Below the pieces are notes generated by a model that had not been told where the DNA came from, did not search any database, and was given only the letters and a program-made list of their open reading frames with translations. From Streptomyces humi (GTDB taxonomy: Bacteria > Actinomycetota > Actinomycetes > Streptomycetales > Streptomycetaceae), in NCBI RefSeq assembly GCF_001005085.2, contig NZ_LBMU02000078.1, forward strand, positions 1 to 58,261: a stretch of DNA of 58,261 bases, read 5' to 3'. Numbering within the stretch: position 1 is the first letter of the stretch; each line of letters starts with the position of its first letter. The translations under genes and the position numbers were made by a program. Of the stretch, positions 36,113 to 44,286 are shown in pieces.

Positions 36113-36563
36113 GGAGTGCGTGATTCGCACGGCGTCGACCTACAGGGCGATGCCAGCGGCCGGCGCACTCATCCACGGCTTGGCGCTCACTGGACTTCCC
36201 CAGTTTGTCGAGGCCTGGACCAAGCCTCCCGTCCGAACCCGTCCGAGCCGAACCCGGTTCTCGACATCATGGCGGCGGCCTCCGTCTGGCCGTCCTCGCC
36301 TACTGGGTGACGGTGGTCGAGGGCCGCGCCGGAGAGCATACGTTCCAGTGGCCGGGCCGCGACTACTACCAGGTACGCTCGGCCGGAGCATGGAGCCTGT
36401 CCACCACGTGACGAAGCCCGGACCGCGATCCACTGCCCGAATCGGCAGCTGCCCCGGCCGACTGTGGCGCTCAGGGTCGCCAACCGAAGGGTTCTGGCCG
36501 CGCTTCCGTGATGACTACGCCTGGAGACGCGAGACGCGGTCAGGTCTGAGGTTGGGTGACCAC
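36113..36563. other. Intergenic region with a possible gene fragment
   Basis: A short plus-strand frame around 36262-36411 (LRLAVLAYWVTVVEGRAGEH, FQWPGRDYYQVRSAGAW, stop) has strong G/C third positions and reads like protein, but it lacks a start with a ribosome site and is not recognised. The rest shows nothing. It may be the 3' end of a lost gene. Confidence 0.3.
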
Positions 36564-36842
36564 ATGCAACGTGTAGAGGCTGAGCTGTTCACGGACCCCG
36601 GGAACGATGCGGTCGTCCGTCTGCCCCAGCATAACTTTCCTGGCGTGCTGATCCAGGGAGACTCCCTGTCGATCGTCCGCGCAGACGTCGCCCACATCGT
36701 TGAAGCATGCGACCAGGGCCGCGTCGGTGAAGCCCGCGAGGCCGCGGCCATCCTCCTTTCCAACCTTGACGAGCTGCTGGCTCGCTACACGGCGGCTCTG
36801 AAGGCTCACGACATCCCCATCCCCTTCTACCAGGCTCCCTGA
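36564..36842 (+). CDS. Conserved hypothetical protein, 92 residues
   Basis: MQRVEAELFTDPGNDAVVRL is followed by FPGVLIQGDSLSIVRADVAHI and a helical C-terminus (EAREAAAILLSNLDELLARYTAALKAHDIPIPFY). The frame is open far upstream, but residues before 36564 are low-complexity and unlikely to be native. I recall similar short streptomycete proteins described only as a domain of unknown function (possibly DUF6959); this is not certain. A cytoplasmic, soluble alpha/beta protein is expected. No partner gene is evident. Confidence 0.6.
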   Translation: MQRVEAELFTDPGNDAVVRLPQHNFPGVLIQGDSLSIVRADVAHIVEACDQGRVGEAREAAAILLSNLDELLARYTAALKAHDIPIPFYQAP

Positions 36843-36919
36843 TCGTCCAGTTGCAGCACGTCGTATCCGACAACATGCGCTGAGGAGCGGAGATTTCAGG
36901 GACGTTCCGCCAGGGGATC

Positions 36920-37190
36920 ACGCCTTCATGAAGGTGGAGATGCTCGAAGACGTCCTCTTCCCGGGCCTGGACCTCGTGGTGCAGCGGAGCGTGTCCAGGG
37001 GCAGGCCGGTCTCGCGGGCGATGCGCGTGTTGGAGCGCCCGCGTACGGCATGCGGCATGCGGCATGCGGCATGCAGCACCACCGTCGCGCGCATCCGCAG
37101 CCGATACTCGGTCTTGTTGCCGTAGGCCATCTTCTTCAGCCGCTCGCGCTCGGCGGCGCGCAGGACTAACGGGCGGGCAGCGGCAGCGGC
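36920..37190 (-). mobile_element. IS630-like transposase N-terminal remnant
   Basis: The minus strand reads RPLVLRAAERERLKKMAYGNKTEYRLRMRATVVLHAA, then RGRSNTRIARETGLPLDTLR. This is the N-terminal helix-turn-helix of an IS630-type transposase (TEYRLRxRAxVVLxAARGRSNxRIARETGLHLDTVR). Between HAA and RGRSN lies an extra seven residues (CRMPHAV) created by a 7-bp tandem repeat. After DTLR the frame is lost. No DDE domain remains. Confidence 0.7.
37046..37073. repeat. Four tandem copies of the 7-mer CGGCATG
   Basis: Copies lie at 37046-37052, 37053-37059, 37060-37066 and 37067-37073, all exact. They sit inside the transposase helix-turn-helix; three extra copies add 21 bases, so the frame is kept. 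Confidence 0.9.
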
Positions 37191-37235
37191 AGCGGCAAGG
37201 CATGCAGGCCGATCGGGAGCGGCACGCAGCCGCGG

Positions 37236-37535
37236 TTAGATACCGAGACCGCCCGCGACGCACGTCTCCTGACGAGTGAACTCACCTGTCAGCAGCGGCA
37301 TGACCTTGCTGATGGAAGCCTTCGCCTCGGGCAACTGCAACGACGCGTCGTGATGCTCTTTGCTCTCCCACACCTCGCTCACCCATACGGTGTCTTCGTC
37401 GGTGGCCGATTCGGTCACGACGTAGAGATGGCATCCCGCTTTACGCAGACCGTCAGCGCCGGCGACCAGTACGGCGACCACCTCCGCGCGGTGACCGGGT
37501 TTGACCTTCATCGAGCCGATGTAGCCGTAGCGCAT
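37236..37535 (-). CDS. Antibiotic biosynthesis monooxygenase (ABM) domain protein
   Basis: The 99-residue protein (MRYGYIGSMKVKPGHRAEVVAVL, GCHLYVVTESATDEDTVWVSEVWESKEHHDASL) is a one-domain dimeric ferredoxin-like ABM protein. These act as cofactor-free monooxygenases of quinones or as small metabolite binders. GGGGAG stands upstream of the ATG at 37535 on the minus strand; the longer frame to 37691 is not needed. It lies between the IS630-like remnant and the alpha/beta hydrolase gene, with 246 bases to the latter and no clear operon. Confidence 0.85.
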   Translation of the reverse strand: MRYGYIGSMKVKPGHRAEVVAVLVAGADGLRKAGCHLYVVTESATDEDTVWVSEVWESKEHHDASLQLPEAKASISKVMPLLTGEFTRQETCVAGGLGI

Positions 37536-37781
37536 GTCACTCCCCTTGAGCCACGAACGAGACGCACCCAGGAGAGTATCGGACACATGTTCGAAGTTGC
37601 AGGAGTGCTGCGGACCCCCCGCCTCTTGGACGAAGGCCGCCCACTCCATGAACGCCAATCTACGACCGACTTCTGACCAACCATCACGCACGACACCAGA
37701 TCGCCCTTGGCTGTACTTCGCACAGGGCCCGGGCAGCTTCGAGGGTTCGCCCGCCGTTGCTGGTGACGCGCTACAACGTCT

Positions 37782-39116
37782 TCACTTGTGGTCGTGCAGG
37801 AAGGCAGGGATCTCGTCGCGGGTCGGGTAGTTCGGCAGGGGGGTTGGTTTGTCCTGAAGGAAGGCGGTGATGACGGCGGCAGCTCGGTCGTTGTTGTCGT
37901 CCAGGTCGTTCCACATGTGGTGTCCGACTCCGGGCATGTACTGCGTGCGCTGGATGGCGGGGTCTTCGGCAAGGACGGTGGTCTCCCATTGACGAAGCTG
38001 GGAGGAACACTCGGCGATCATCAGCATCGCGGGAGTCCGGGAGCGCCTCAGCTTCGAAGCGATGGAGGGGGAGTCCTTGACCGTCTGCTGGATGCGGATG
38101 CTGGCGGCGGGGCTGAAGGAGAAGTTCTGTGCGGTGTCCTCGGCGGGGATGCGGTGCGCGTCGCGAGCGCAGTAGGCGGATGCGGTGTCGCTGCCGAGGT
38201 CTGCGGCGGTGAAGGCATTGTCGCCTTCGGCCTGTCCGATCAGGCCGGTGTCGGGGGTGAGGAGTCCGAGTCGCATGAGGCCGAACGCCACGGCGTACCG
38301 GGGGACGTGCGTCGATCGCGGTCCGGACATGGCCGGCGCGAGGCCGTGCGCGGATTTTCGGCCCTGGTGCCCGGTGATGTGTGCGGTGGGGCCGTCCATG
38401 GGGCCGGGCTCGGCGATGATCGCCCGGTGCAGGCGGGCGGCGACGCTCGGGGCAGCCAGGGCTCGGGTGAGCACGGCCCCACCCGAGGAGAATCCGAGGA
38501 TGTCGACCTTGCCCCTGTCCAGGCGGTCGACGAAGGCGGCGAGGTCACGGACCGACCTGGAGATCGTGTACTGGCTCATGGGCAGCAGGTCGCTTCGTCC
38601 GCCGCCGGCCTGTTCATAGGCGTAGACGTCGTAACCCTGGCGTGCCAGGAGTTGCAGGAACCGATGGTCGAGCACCGAGATGCCACGGACCGGTCCGCCG
38701 TTGAGGTACACGAGCGGGATGGGATGCCGGGTGCCGGGGTTCGCGGGCCGGTAGTGGTACACCGCGACCCGGCTGCCTGTGGCCAGGCTCCAGTGCTCCG
38801 TGGCCACGAAGGGTAGGGCGGGCGGGTATCGCCGGGCCGTCGGCACGGTCGGGATACAGACCGTCGCCGTCAATGCCGCCGCGACGACCACCGGCAGGAA
38901 CGGCACGAGCCGCGCCGGCCAAGTGCGGCGCCGACCCAGCCACATCGCCAGGACAGCCCCGGCGCCAAGGGCCGTCAACCACGCGGCGAGCCCCGAGCCT
39001 GCCCCGTCTGTGAGGGCGATCAGTGCGAGAAAGACGACGACCAGCATCGTGACGGCGGCCAGGGCCAGCAGTAAGCGTCCGGTGAAGCGGACGAGGCGTA
39101 TGGCGGACGTGGGCAC
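37782..39116 (-). CDS. Membrane-anchored alpha/beta hydrolase (prolyl aminopeptidase-like)
   Basis: A 444-residue protein. Residues 1-95 hold three hydrophobic segments (RLLLALAAVTMLVVVFLALIA, LTALGAGAVLAMWLG, LVPFLPVVVAAALTATV), then an alpha/beta hydrolase: oxyanion loop LVYLNGGPVRGI, nucleophile Ser210 in ILGFSSGGAV and a C-terminal His in MPGVGHHMWND. The GGP loop recalls proline iminopeptidases, with the catalytic part probably outside the membrane. GTG 39116 follows GGAGGTCTGCT. It is divergent from a TetR gene and separated by a clear dyad, so it is very likely TetR-repressed. Confidence 0.82.
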   Translation of the reverse strand: MPTSAIRLVRFTGRLLLALAAVTMLVVVFLALIALTDGAGSGLAAWLTALGAGAVLAMWLGRRRTWPARLVPFLPVVVAAALTATVCIPTVPTARRYPPALPFVATEHWSLATGSRVAVYHYRPANPGTRHPIPLVYLNGGPVRGISVLDHRFLQLLARQGYDVYAYEQAGGGRSDLLPMSQYTISRSVRDLAAFVDRLDRGKVDILGFSSGGAVLTRALAAPSVAARLHRAIIAEPGPMDGPTAHITGHQGRKSAHGLAPAMSGPRSTHVPRYAVAFGLMRLGLLTPDTGLIGQAEGDNAFTAADLGSDTASAYCARDAHRIPAEDTAQNFSFSPAASIRIQQTVKDSPSIASKLRRSRTPAMLMIAECSSQLRQWETTVLAEDPAIQRTQYMPGVGHHMWNDLDDNNDRAAAVITAFLQDKPTPLPNYPTRDEIPAFLHDHK

Positions 39117-39138
39117 AGCAGACCTCCGACGGTTTCAG

Positions 39139-39160
39139 AACGCCGTTTCAAAACGACGTT
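39139..39160. promoter_or_regulatory. TetR-type operator between divergent genes
   Basis: A 22-bp dyad with arms AACGnCGTTT and AAACGnCGTT lies 22 bases from the hydrolase start and 24 from the TetR start. Symmetry is nearly perfect. Size, placement and context fit a TetR operator controlling both genes. Confidence 0.75.
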
Positions 39161-39184
39161 ATCAAAGAAGGTAGGCTGCTGATC

Positions 39185-39802
39185 GTGGGTAGGCCCAGAA
39201 CAAACGACGAGGCCGTCAAAGAGCGGCTTGTTGAGTGCGCGACCGAGATGCTCGCCACCCGTCCGCGGGAGTCGCTCACGGTCCGCGCCGTGGCCGCCGC
39301 TGCCGAGGCGTCGACGACGGCGGTGTACTCCTTGTTCGGCGGTAAGGACGGCCTGATCGGTGCGGTGCGCGACAGAGCCGTCGCCGGCCTGTTCCAGCAC
39401 CTGTCGGCAGTGCAGACCTCCGCAGACCCTCTCGCCGACCTCTACGCGCTGGCCGTCGCCTACCGTCACTGGGGGCGAGGGCACAGCTACCTGTACACGG
39501 TGCTGTTCGGTGGCGTGCAGTCCTTCGACCCGTCGGGGGAGGCCGGTGCCAGCGACCCGATCCGTCCGCTCCTCGCGGCGATCGATCGCGCCCTGACGGC
39601 AGCCGTCCTCGTCGGCGACGCAACGGCGATCGCCCTGTCGATCTGGGCCGCCCTGCACGGGCTGGTGACTCTTGAACTGGCCGGGGCCCTGGACGCCACC
39701 GTAGCCGAGGCCGCGTTCCGCTCGTCGACTTACGCCACGCTGCGCGGATGGACGACCCCGGAGGTGTTCCGCAGTCTTCGCCAAGCAGAACTCGCTCGGT
39801 GA
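39185..39802 (+). CDS. TetR family transcriptional regulator
   Basis: GTG 39185 gives MGRPRTNDEAVKERLVECATEML, and the helix-turn-helix TVRAVAAAAEASTTAVYSLFGGKDGLI is characteristic. The C-terminal ligand domain (205 residues in total) includes LALSIWAALHGLVTLELAGAL, a form common in TetR proteins with a WxxLHGLVTLE motif. It probably represses itself and the divergent hydrolase through the dyad at 39139-39160. The ligand is unknown. Confidence 0.9.
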   Translation: MGRPRTNDEAVKERLVECATEMLATRPRESLTVRAVAAAAEASTTAVYSLFGGKDGLIGAVRDRAVAGLFQHLSAVQTSADPLADLYALAVAYRHWGRGHSYLYTVLFGGVQSFDPSGEAGASDPIRPLLAAIDRALTAAVLVGDATAIALSIWAALHGLVTLELAGALDATVAEAAFRSSTYATLRGWTTPEVFRSLRQAELAR

Positions 39803-39920
39803 CAGCATCCGCGCCGGTATCCGGGCTCTGCCGATCCTGGCTGAAGCAGTGGTGCGGGGTCGGTGAAAACCGGCACGCCAAGGGCGACCAGCTGCGGCCG
39901 GCCATCGGTCGGAGCCCGTT

Positions 39921-40510
39921 TCACGCTGTCGGCTTGGCCATCGCGGCGTCAAAGCTGACCTGAAGTCCTCCGGCTTCGCCGAGCCGGCCGTTGGCGCGGG
40001 CCTCGCGGATGCGCTCGCGGAGGTTCTGGATGATCTCCAGGAGGCGGGATCGCTGACGCGGATCCATCTGGAGGACCGGGGCAACGGATGCAAGCACGCC
40101 CACGCTTGCAGGGGGTTCCGTAGGGTCGCCCCCAGGTGCCCAGCGACACCTTGCGGAGCTCGAAGTGCTGCTGCAAGTCGCGCCACTCCTGCTCGGTGGG
40201 CTCACCGTACTCGTCCTGCGGTCGATCCGCCCCGCGCGGTCGAGGAAGCCGCGGTGGGTCCGCCCCAGGTCGTCCTGGAAGACCGCAAGGTGCGCCTGAG
40301 TGGTGGTCAGCGTCCCGTGTCCGAGATTGCGGGCGGCGGTTGGACGGGTAGGCCGCCGGTGACGGCCTCGGGGATGAACATCCGGCGGAAGTCGTACGGC
40401 GTGCAGGTCAGCGGCTGCCCTGCCTGGTCGCGCAGGCCCGTGGCTTCCAGCGTCCGGTCGAGCCGGTGCTCGACCGCGGCCTCGCTCAGAGCCAGCTGAC
40501 CGCTCGCCCT
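39921..40510 (-). pseudogene. Tyrosine integrase C-terminal remnant, multiply frameshifted
   Basis: Four pieces in different frames follow the order of an actinomycete site-specific integrase: EHRLDRTLEATGLRD and TPYDFRRMFIPEAVTGGLPV; RNLGHGTLTTTQAHLAVFQDD and HRGFLDRAG; LQQHFELRKVSLGTWGRPYGTPC with ACIRCPG; MDPRQRSRLLEIIQNLRERI and GEAGGLQVSFDAAM. The HxxR histidine is Tyr (PYDFRR) and the position of the catalytic tyrosine in TTTQxY appears to be His. At least three frameshifts and missing N-terminus show it is long dead. It records a former integrated element whose att sites were not found. Confidence 0.75.
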
Positions 40511-40704
40511 GCCTGCGACGGCTTCCCGGCCGGCGGCCTTGTCCGGGCCTGCCCTTGCTGCTCGTCGGCCTCTGCCTCGCCGCCCCGCCGATGCCCACAG
40601 CGACACGACGGACAGCGTCCAGTGGACCATCCCCGCCCAGGCGGGCGGCGCCAGTCAGCGCTGGATGCTGCCGTCGGCTTGAAGCGGCCGTAACGGCCGT
40701 CCCG

Positions 40705-43011
40705 TCACTGACCGGTGCCGCACCGGTAGAGGTTCGGGGCGGTGGTGTCGGTGATCTCGGTGGTTTCCGTGCTGCCGTAGGCGGACGCGGGCACCCGGGT
40801 GCAGGAGGCCTGGACCCAGGTGGTGATCTGCGCCGTGTCCGTGGTCGTCGTGGGCCCGCTGCCGCCGAAGAAGGCGCCGGTACCCCGGTCGCCGCCGACC
40901 AGGACGTAGTGCAGCTTGCCGGAAGCCACGAGTTGTCGGAACTGCGCCTCGGTAGGGAAGGGCACCTGGCCGCTGAAGCCGCCCATCGGCAGGACGTGGG
41001 CGCCGGCGCCGAGGATGTACGGGGAGGCGGAGTTCCACCCCGTGGTCGCGAAGACGTACTCGGCCGAGCCCTGGTGCAGGGTGGTGTAGTGCAGCAGCTG
41101 CGACTGGACCGCGGTGAGCCGGCCGTCGGCCTCAAGGCCGCCGAAACCGGCGAAGCCGGCGAAACCGCTGCGGGCGGCGGCTTTTGTCCCCGTCCCGGCA
41201 CGCATCGTGCCGGCGCCCCAGAGCAGTTCGCCGCGCCGACCGCTGGCCGACGTCACCGAACCGTGGCCGCGGTCCGTGCCGGACGGACCGACCGCACCCA
41301 TGCCGGTGCTGCCGTACGAGGGGTTGAAGACCTGTACGGCCCACGCGCCCGGCGTGATCAGCAGCGCTGCCAGGGCCGCCGCCAGCCCGGCGAGAGCGAG
41401 TCGGCCGCCGGACGGCGTGCGCACGGAACGGGCCAGCGCCAGCAGGACGACGGCGGCGAGCCCCAGCACGCCCACCAAGGGTGCCAGCCACGGAAGGAAG
41501 GAGGGGAACTGGGCTGCGAGGTACACGCTCCAGGCAGCCGTCGCCGCCACCGCGCCCGGCAGCACCCAGGCCCGACGACCGCCGACCCGGAAGGCACGCC
41601 ACATCTGCACGACGCCGCCACCGGTGAGCGCCGCGAGCGGGACGGCAATCACACCCATGTAGTACGTATGACCGCCGACGCTGCCCGCGCTGAAAACCAG
41701 GAAGTACATGGCCAGCCAGGTACCCCACAACAGGAATCCGGCTCGGATGCCGTCGGTGCGCGGCCGGCCCCGGCGCCACAGCAGACCGCAGATGACGGCG
41801 GCGGCGCCGATCGGGTAGAGCCAGCCGGTCTGCGAGGCGAGGGACGTACCGAACATCTTCGACCAGCCGTTCTGACCACCACCAGCACCGCCGCCCTGCC
41901 GCGCGGCAGCCGCCCGCGTACCCGTGAACCGGCCCTGGGCGGTCTGCGCGCTCTGGGCGTCCTGCGCGCCGGCTGTGCCGGTGCCATGGTGGGCGGCGGT
42001 ACCGGTACCGGTACCGGACGACGTGCCGGCACGGTGCCGCGGTCCGGTGCCGGCCGTACCGTAGGCGCGGTCCGTGCTCCCGGCGGTGGCCTGCCGTCCG
42101 TGGTGGCCGCCACCGCCGCCCTGCGTCGCACTCACGCTGCCGGTGGCGGCCGCGCTGACACCGAGCGAGGAGAAGCGGTTCAGGAAGTTGTAACCGACCA
42201 CCATGCTGAACGCGGAGTCGTTGGTGGTTCCGTCCACGTAGGGCCGGTCCCTCGCGGGGGTGAGGCTGACAGCGAGCATCCAGGACGCCGACACCGCGGT
42301 CATCACCACGGCGGCCACGCCGAGGTGCGCCAGCCGCTTGCGCAGCGCGGGGGGCGCCGACACCAGATGGACAAGGGCGAGCGCCGGAAGCACCACCCAC
42401 GCCTCCAGCATCTTGGCCTGGAAGCCGACTCCGACCCATACGCCGGAGAGCACCAGCGGGCGCAGTCGGCCGTCCCGGGCGGCTCGCTGGGCGGCCTCCG
42501 CGGCCAGCAGCATGCACAGCGTGAAGGCCGGGTCCTCGACCGAGGTGCGGAAGAGCCCCACGGCCACCGGCGTCAGCAGGAACGCCGCGTCGGCGATCAG
42601 CGCCGCGTCGACCCCGGACCATCGGCGCACCAGCCGGTGCAGCACCAGCAGGCTGGCCACCCCTTCGACCACTTGAGGAAGAGTCAGCGCCCAGGGATGG
42701 AATCCGAAGAACCGCGCGGAGAGCGCCTGCGGCCAGAGGAATCCCGGCAATTTATCGAGAGTGATGGAATTTCCCGGGTCAAAAGAGCCGAAGAGGAAAG
42801 CCTTCCAGCTCTCCGTCATACTCCGGGCAGCATTCGCGTAGAAGGTGTGGTACTGGCTGTGATCGATCCCCCAGGTGTAGAACACGGCGGCGAGCGCCGT
42901 GATGACCAGCAGCGCAGGGCGCGCGTACGCCGGCTGGTCAACGGGAGACCGCCACGGCGCACGACGACCGACGCGCATGGGTGTGGCCGGGTCGAGAACA
43001 GTCGTAGACAT
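40705..43011 (-). CDS. GT39-like membrane glycosyltransferase
   Basis: The 768-residue protein has an N-terminal multi-helix domain with the ArnT/PMT pattern: YHTFYANAARSMTESWKAFLFGSFDPGNSITLDKLPGFLW, FGFHPWALTLPQVVEG, RTSVEDPAFTLCMLLAAEA. It would transfer sugar from a polyprenyl-phosphate donor to an acceptor at the outer face. Two Gly/Thr/His-rich loops (residues ~300-385: GGGGGHHG, GTGTGTAAHHGTGTAG) look like low-complexity insertions, and the C-terminal domain (ASPYILGAGAHVLPMGGFSG) is soluble and external. The ATG at 43011 is preferred to TTG 43032. A perfect 16-bp palindrome lies 58 bases upstream. Confidence 0.85.
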   Translation of the reverse strand: MSTTVLDPATPMRVGRRAPWRSPVDQPAYARPALLVITALAAVFYTWGIDHSQYHTFYANAARSMTESWKAFLFGSFDPGNSITLDKLPGFLWPQALSARFFGFHPWALTLPQVVEGVASLLVLHRLVRRWSGVDAALIADAAFLLTPVAVGLFRTSVEDPAFTLCMLLAAEAAQRAARDGRLRPLVLSGVWVGVGFQAKMLEAWVVLPALALVHLVSAPPALRKRLAHLGVAAVVMTAVSASWMLAVSLTPARDRPYVDGTTNDSAFSMVVGYNFLNRFSSLGVSAAATGSVSATQGGGGGHHGRQATAGSTDRAYGTAGTGPRHRAGTSSGTGTGTAAHHGTGTAGAQDAQSAQTAQGRFTGTRAAAARQGGGAGGGQNGWSKMFGTSLASQTGWLYPIGAAAVICGLLWRRGRPRTDGIRAGFLLWGTWLAMYFLVFSAGSVGGHTYYMGVIAVPLAALTGGGVVQMWRAFRVGGRRAWVLPGAVAATAAWSVYLAAQFPSFLPWLAPLVGVLGLAAVVLLALARSVRTPSGGRLALAGLAAALAALLITPGAWAVQVFNPSYGSTGMGAVGPSGTDRGHGSVTSASGRRGELLWGAGTMRAGTGTKAAARSGFAGFAGFGGLEADGRLTAVQSQLLHYTTLHQGSAEYVFATTGWNSASPYILGAGAHVLPMGGFSGQVPFPTEAQFRQLVASGKLHYVLVGGDRGTGAFFGGSGPTTTTDTAQITTWVQASCTRVPASAYGSTETTEITDTTAPNLYRCGTGQ

Positions 43012-43069
43012 GCACAGCAGTGTTCGACACAACGCGCGTCCGCAACGCCCGTGCAGCCCGGTTCAAGAA

Positions 43070-43085
43070 GATTCTCATGAGAATC
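43070..43085. promoter_or_regulatory. Perfect palindrome GATTCTCATGAGAATC upstream of the GT39-like gene
   Basis: A 16-bp exact dyad followed by an A+T-rich stretch (43095-43160) in a very G+C-rich genome, at promoter distance from the glycosyltransferase start. It is probably an operator; the regulator is not in the window. Confidence 0.6.
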
Positions 43086-43166
43086 AGGAGATCCCTTTAA
43101 CGGATCCTGACGGGACTTCAGACTATGAAGATCTGTTCATTGCCTGCCGTATAAAATCCGCGTTCG

Positions 43167-43280
43167 TCAGGGTGTCTTCGAGAAGTTCTTGTCCCGGCCC
43201 CGTTCCAGGCGCAGGCAGGAGCCGGAGCTGATCCCGGCGAGCAGGGCGACGTCCTCACGGCGCAGGCCGGGCACGAAGGT
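43167..43280 (-). pseudogene. XRE (MmyB-like) regulator fragment
   Basis: The minus strand reads FVPGLRREDVALLAGISSGSC, then LRLERGRDKNFSKTP-stop. This is the helix-turn-helix of MmyB-like regulators (VPGLRREEVAxLAGVSxDYYxRLERGRxxNxS). The N-terminus and the large ligand domain are missing. Divergent from a short-chain dehydrogenase remnant, a normal pairing for intact versions. Confidence 0.65.
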
Positions 43281-43526
43281 GGCTGCCGAGCCGATTACCG
43301 GTTCCCCCGTCCTTCACACCGGCACCGTGATGCGGTGCGCGGGTCCCAGAGGGGGCTTGGCAGGACCAGGGAAGACGGCGGCTCTCCCCCACCCGGCGGG
43401 TGCCGTCGAGACTGCGCTTCGAAAGAGACAGAGAGCGTCGCCGTGTGCGCCGCGCCCCTGAACGTCGGCGACGCCCTGGACCGAGACGCTCTGGGCCGAG
43501 ACGCTCTGGGCCGAAGGGAAGACCTC

Positions 43527-44045
43527 GTGGATCTCTCCAGCCACACCGTTCTCATCCTCGGCGCGATCTCGGGTATCGGGCGAGTGCCGGCCCGGCGGTT
43601 CGCTGCGGCGGGCAGCACCGTGGCCGTTGGCTGCCGCAGCCTTGAGGCACTCTCGGAACTCGCCGAAGAAGGCTTCGGCACGATCAGTATCGGTGCCACC
43701 GACCGCGCCTCCGTCGCGGCTGCCCGTGACGCCACGCTCGCCCGGTCCCCCGAGCTGGACACCGTGGTGACGATGTAGGGCGGCATGCTCTTGGGCGGCC
43801 TCCGCGCGCCCCGCGCACCTCGAGGCGGCGCAGACGACGATCGGCACCAACCTGCTCGGCACCATCCGGGTCATCGACGCCTTCACTTCGCATCCGGTCC
43901 GGCGGGGTGCCGGCGTCGTCGAGCTCGTCCCCCGGCCGTCGCCACGACCGGGCAGGAAAAGGTGAACCCGCACGCGTTGCCGCCCGACGACTTCCCCACC
44001 GCGGTCATGAACCCCCTGAGCATGCTCCCCAACCGCCAGCGCTGA
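43527..44045 (+). pseudogene. Short-chain dehydrogenase (DltE-like) remnant
   Basis: GTG 43527 gives MDLSSHTVLILGAISGIG, the Rossmann glycine motif, then RRFAAAGSTVAVGCRSLEAL and DATLARSPELDTVVTM before a TAG at 43776. Other frames continue the family: AAQTTIGTNLLGTIRVIDAF, then PPAVATTGQEKVNPHALPPDDF to TGA 44043. The middle, including the Ser-Tyr-Lys catalytic part, is deleted. So one nonsense codon, frameshifts and an internal deletion have inactivated it. A 15-bp tandem repeat (GAGACGCTCTGGGCC twice, 43483-43512) precedes it. Confidence 0.7.
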
Positions 44046-44286
44046 CGCCTCCCTTCCCTCCGGTCGGCCGCCTGCACCGCTCATTTCATCGGACCGCCGG
44101 GGCGGCCACGATCAGCCCCGCGCCCTGGACACCAACCCCGCCACCCGAACCACCCCGCCCTCAGGCTCCTCGCACCCGACACGAGCCCGGATGACGGGGC
44201 AGAGAAGAACGGGAGGGGCTGGTCGAACAGCGAAGTGCTGCCCCACCAGCCCCGGCTGCGGTGGGCAGGGATTAAATCTTCGGCGG

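Noticed and set aside
44215..44253. Inverted repeat GGGGCTGGT / ACCAGCCCC downstream of the glycosidase
   Set aside because: The loop is 21 bases and the stem only 9, so a terminator cannot be claimed with confidence.
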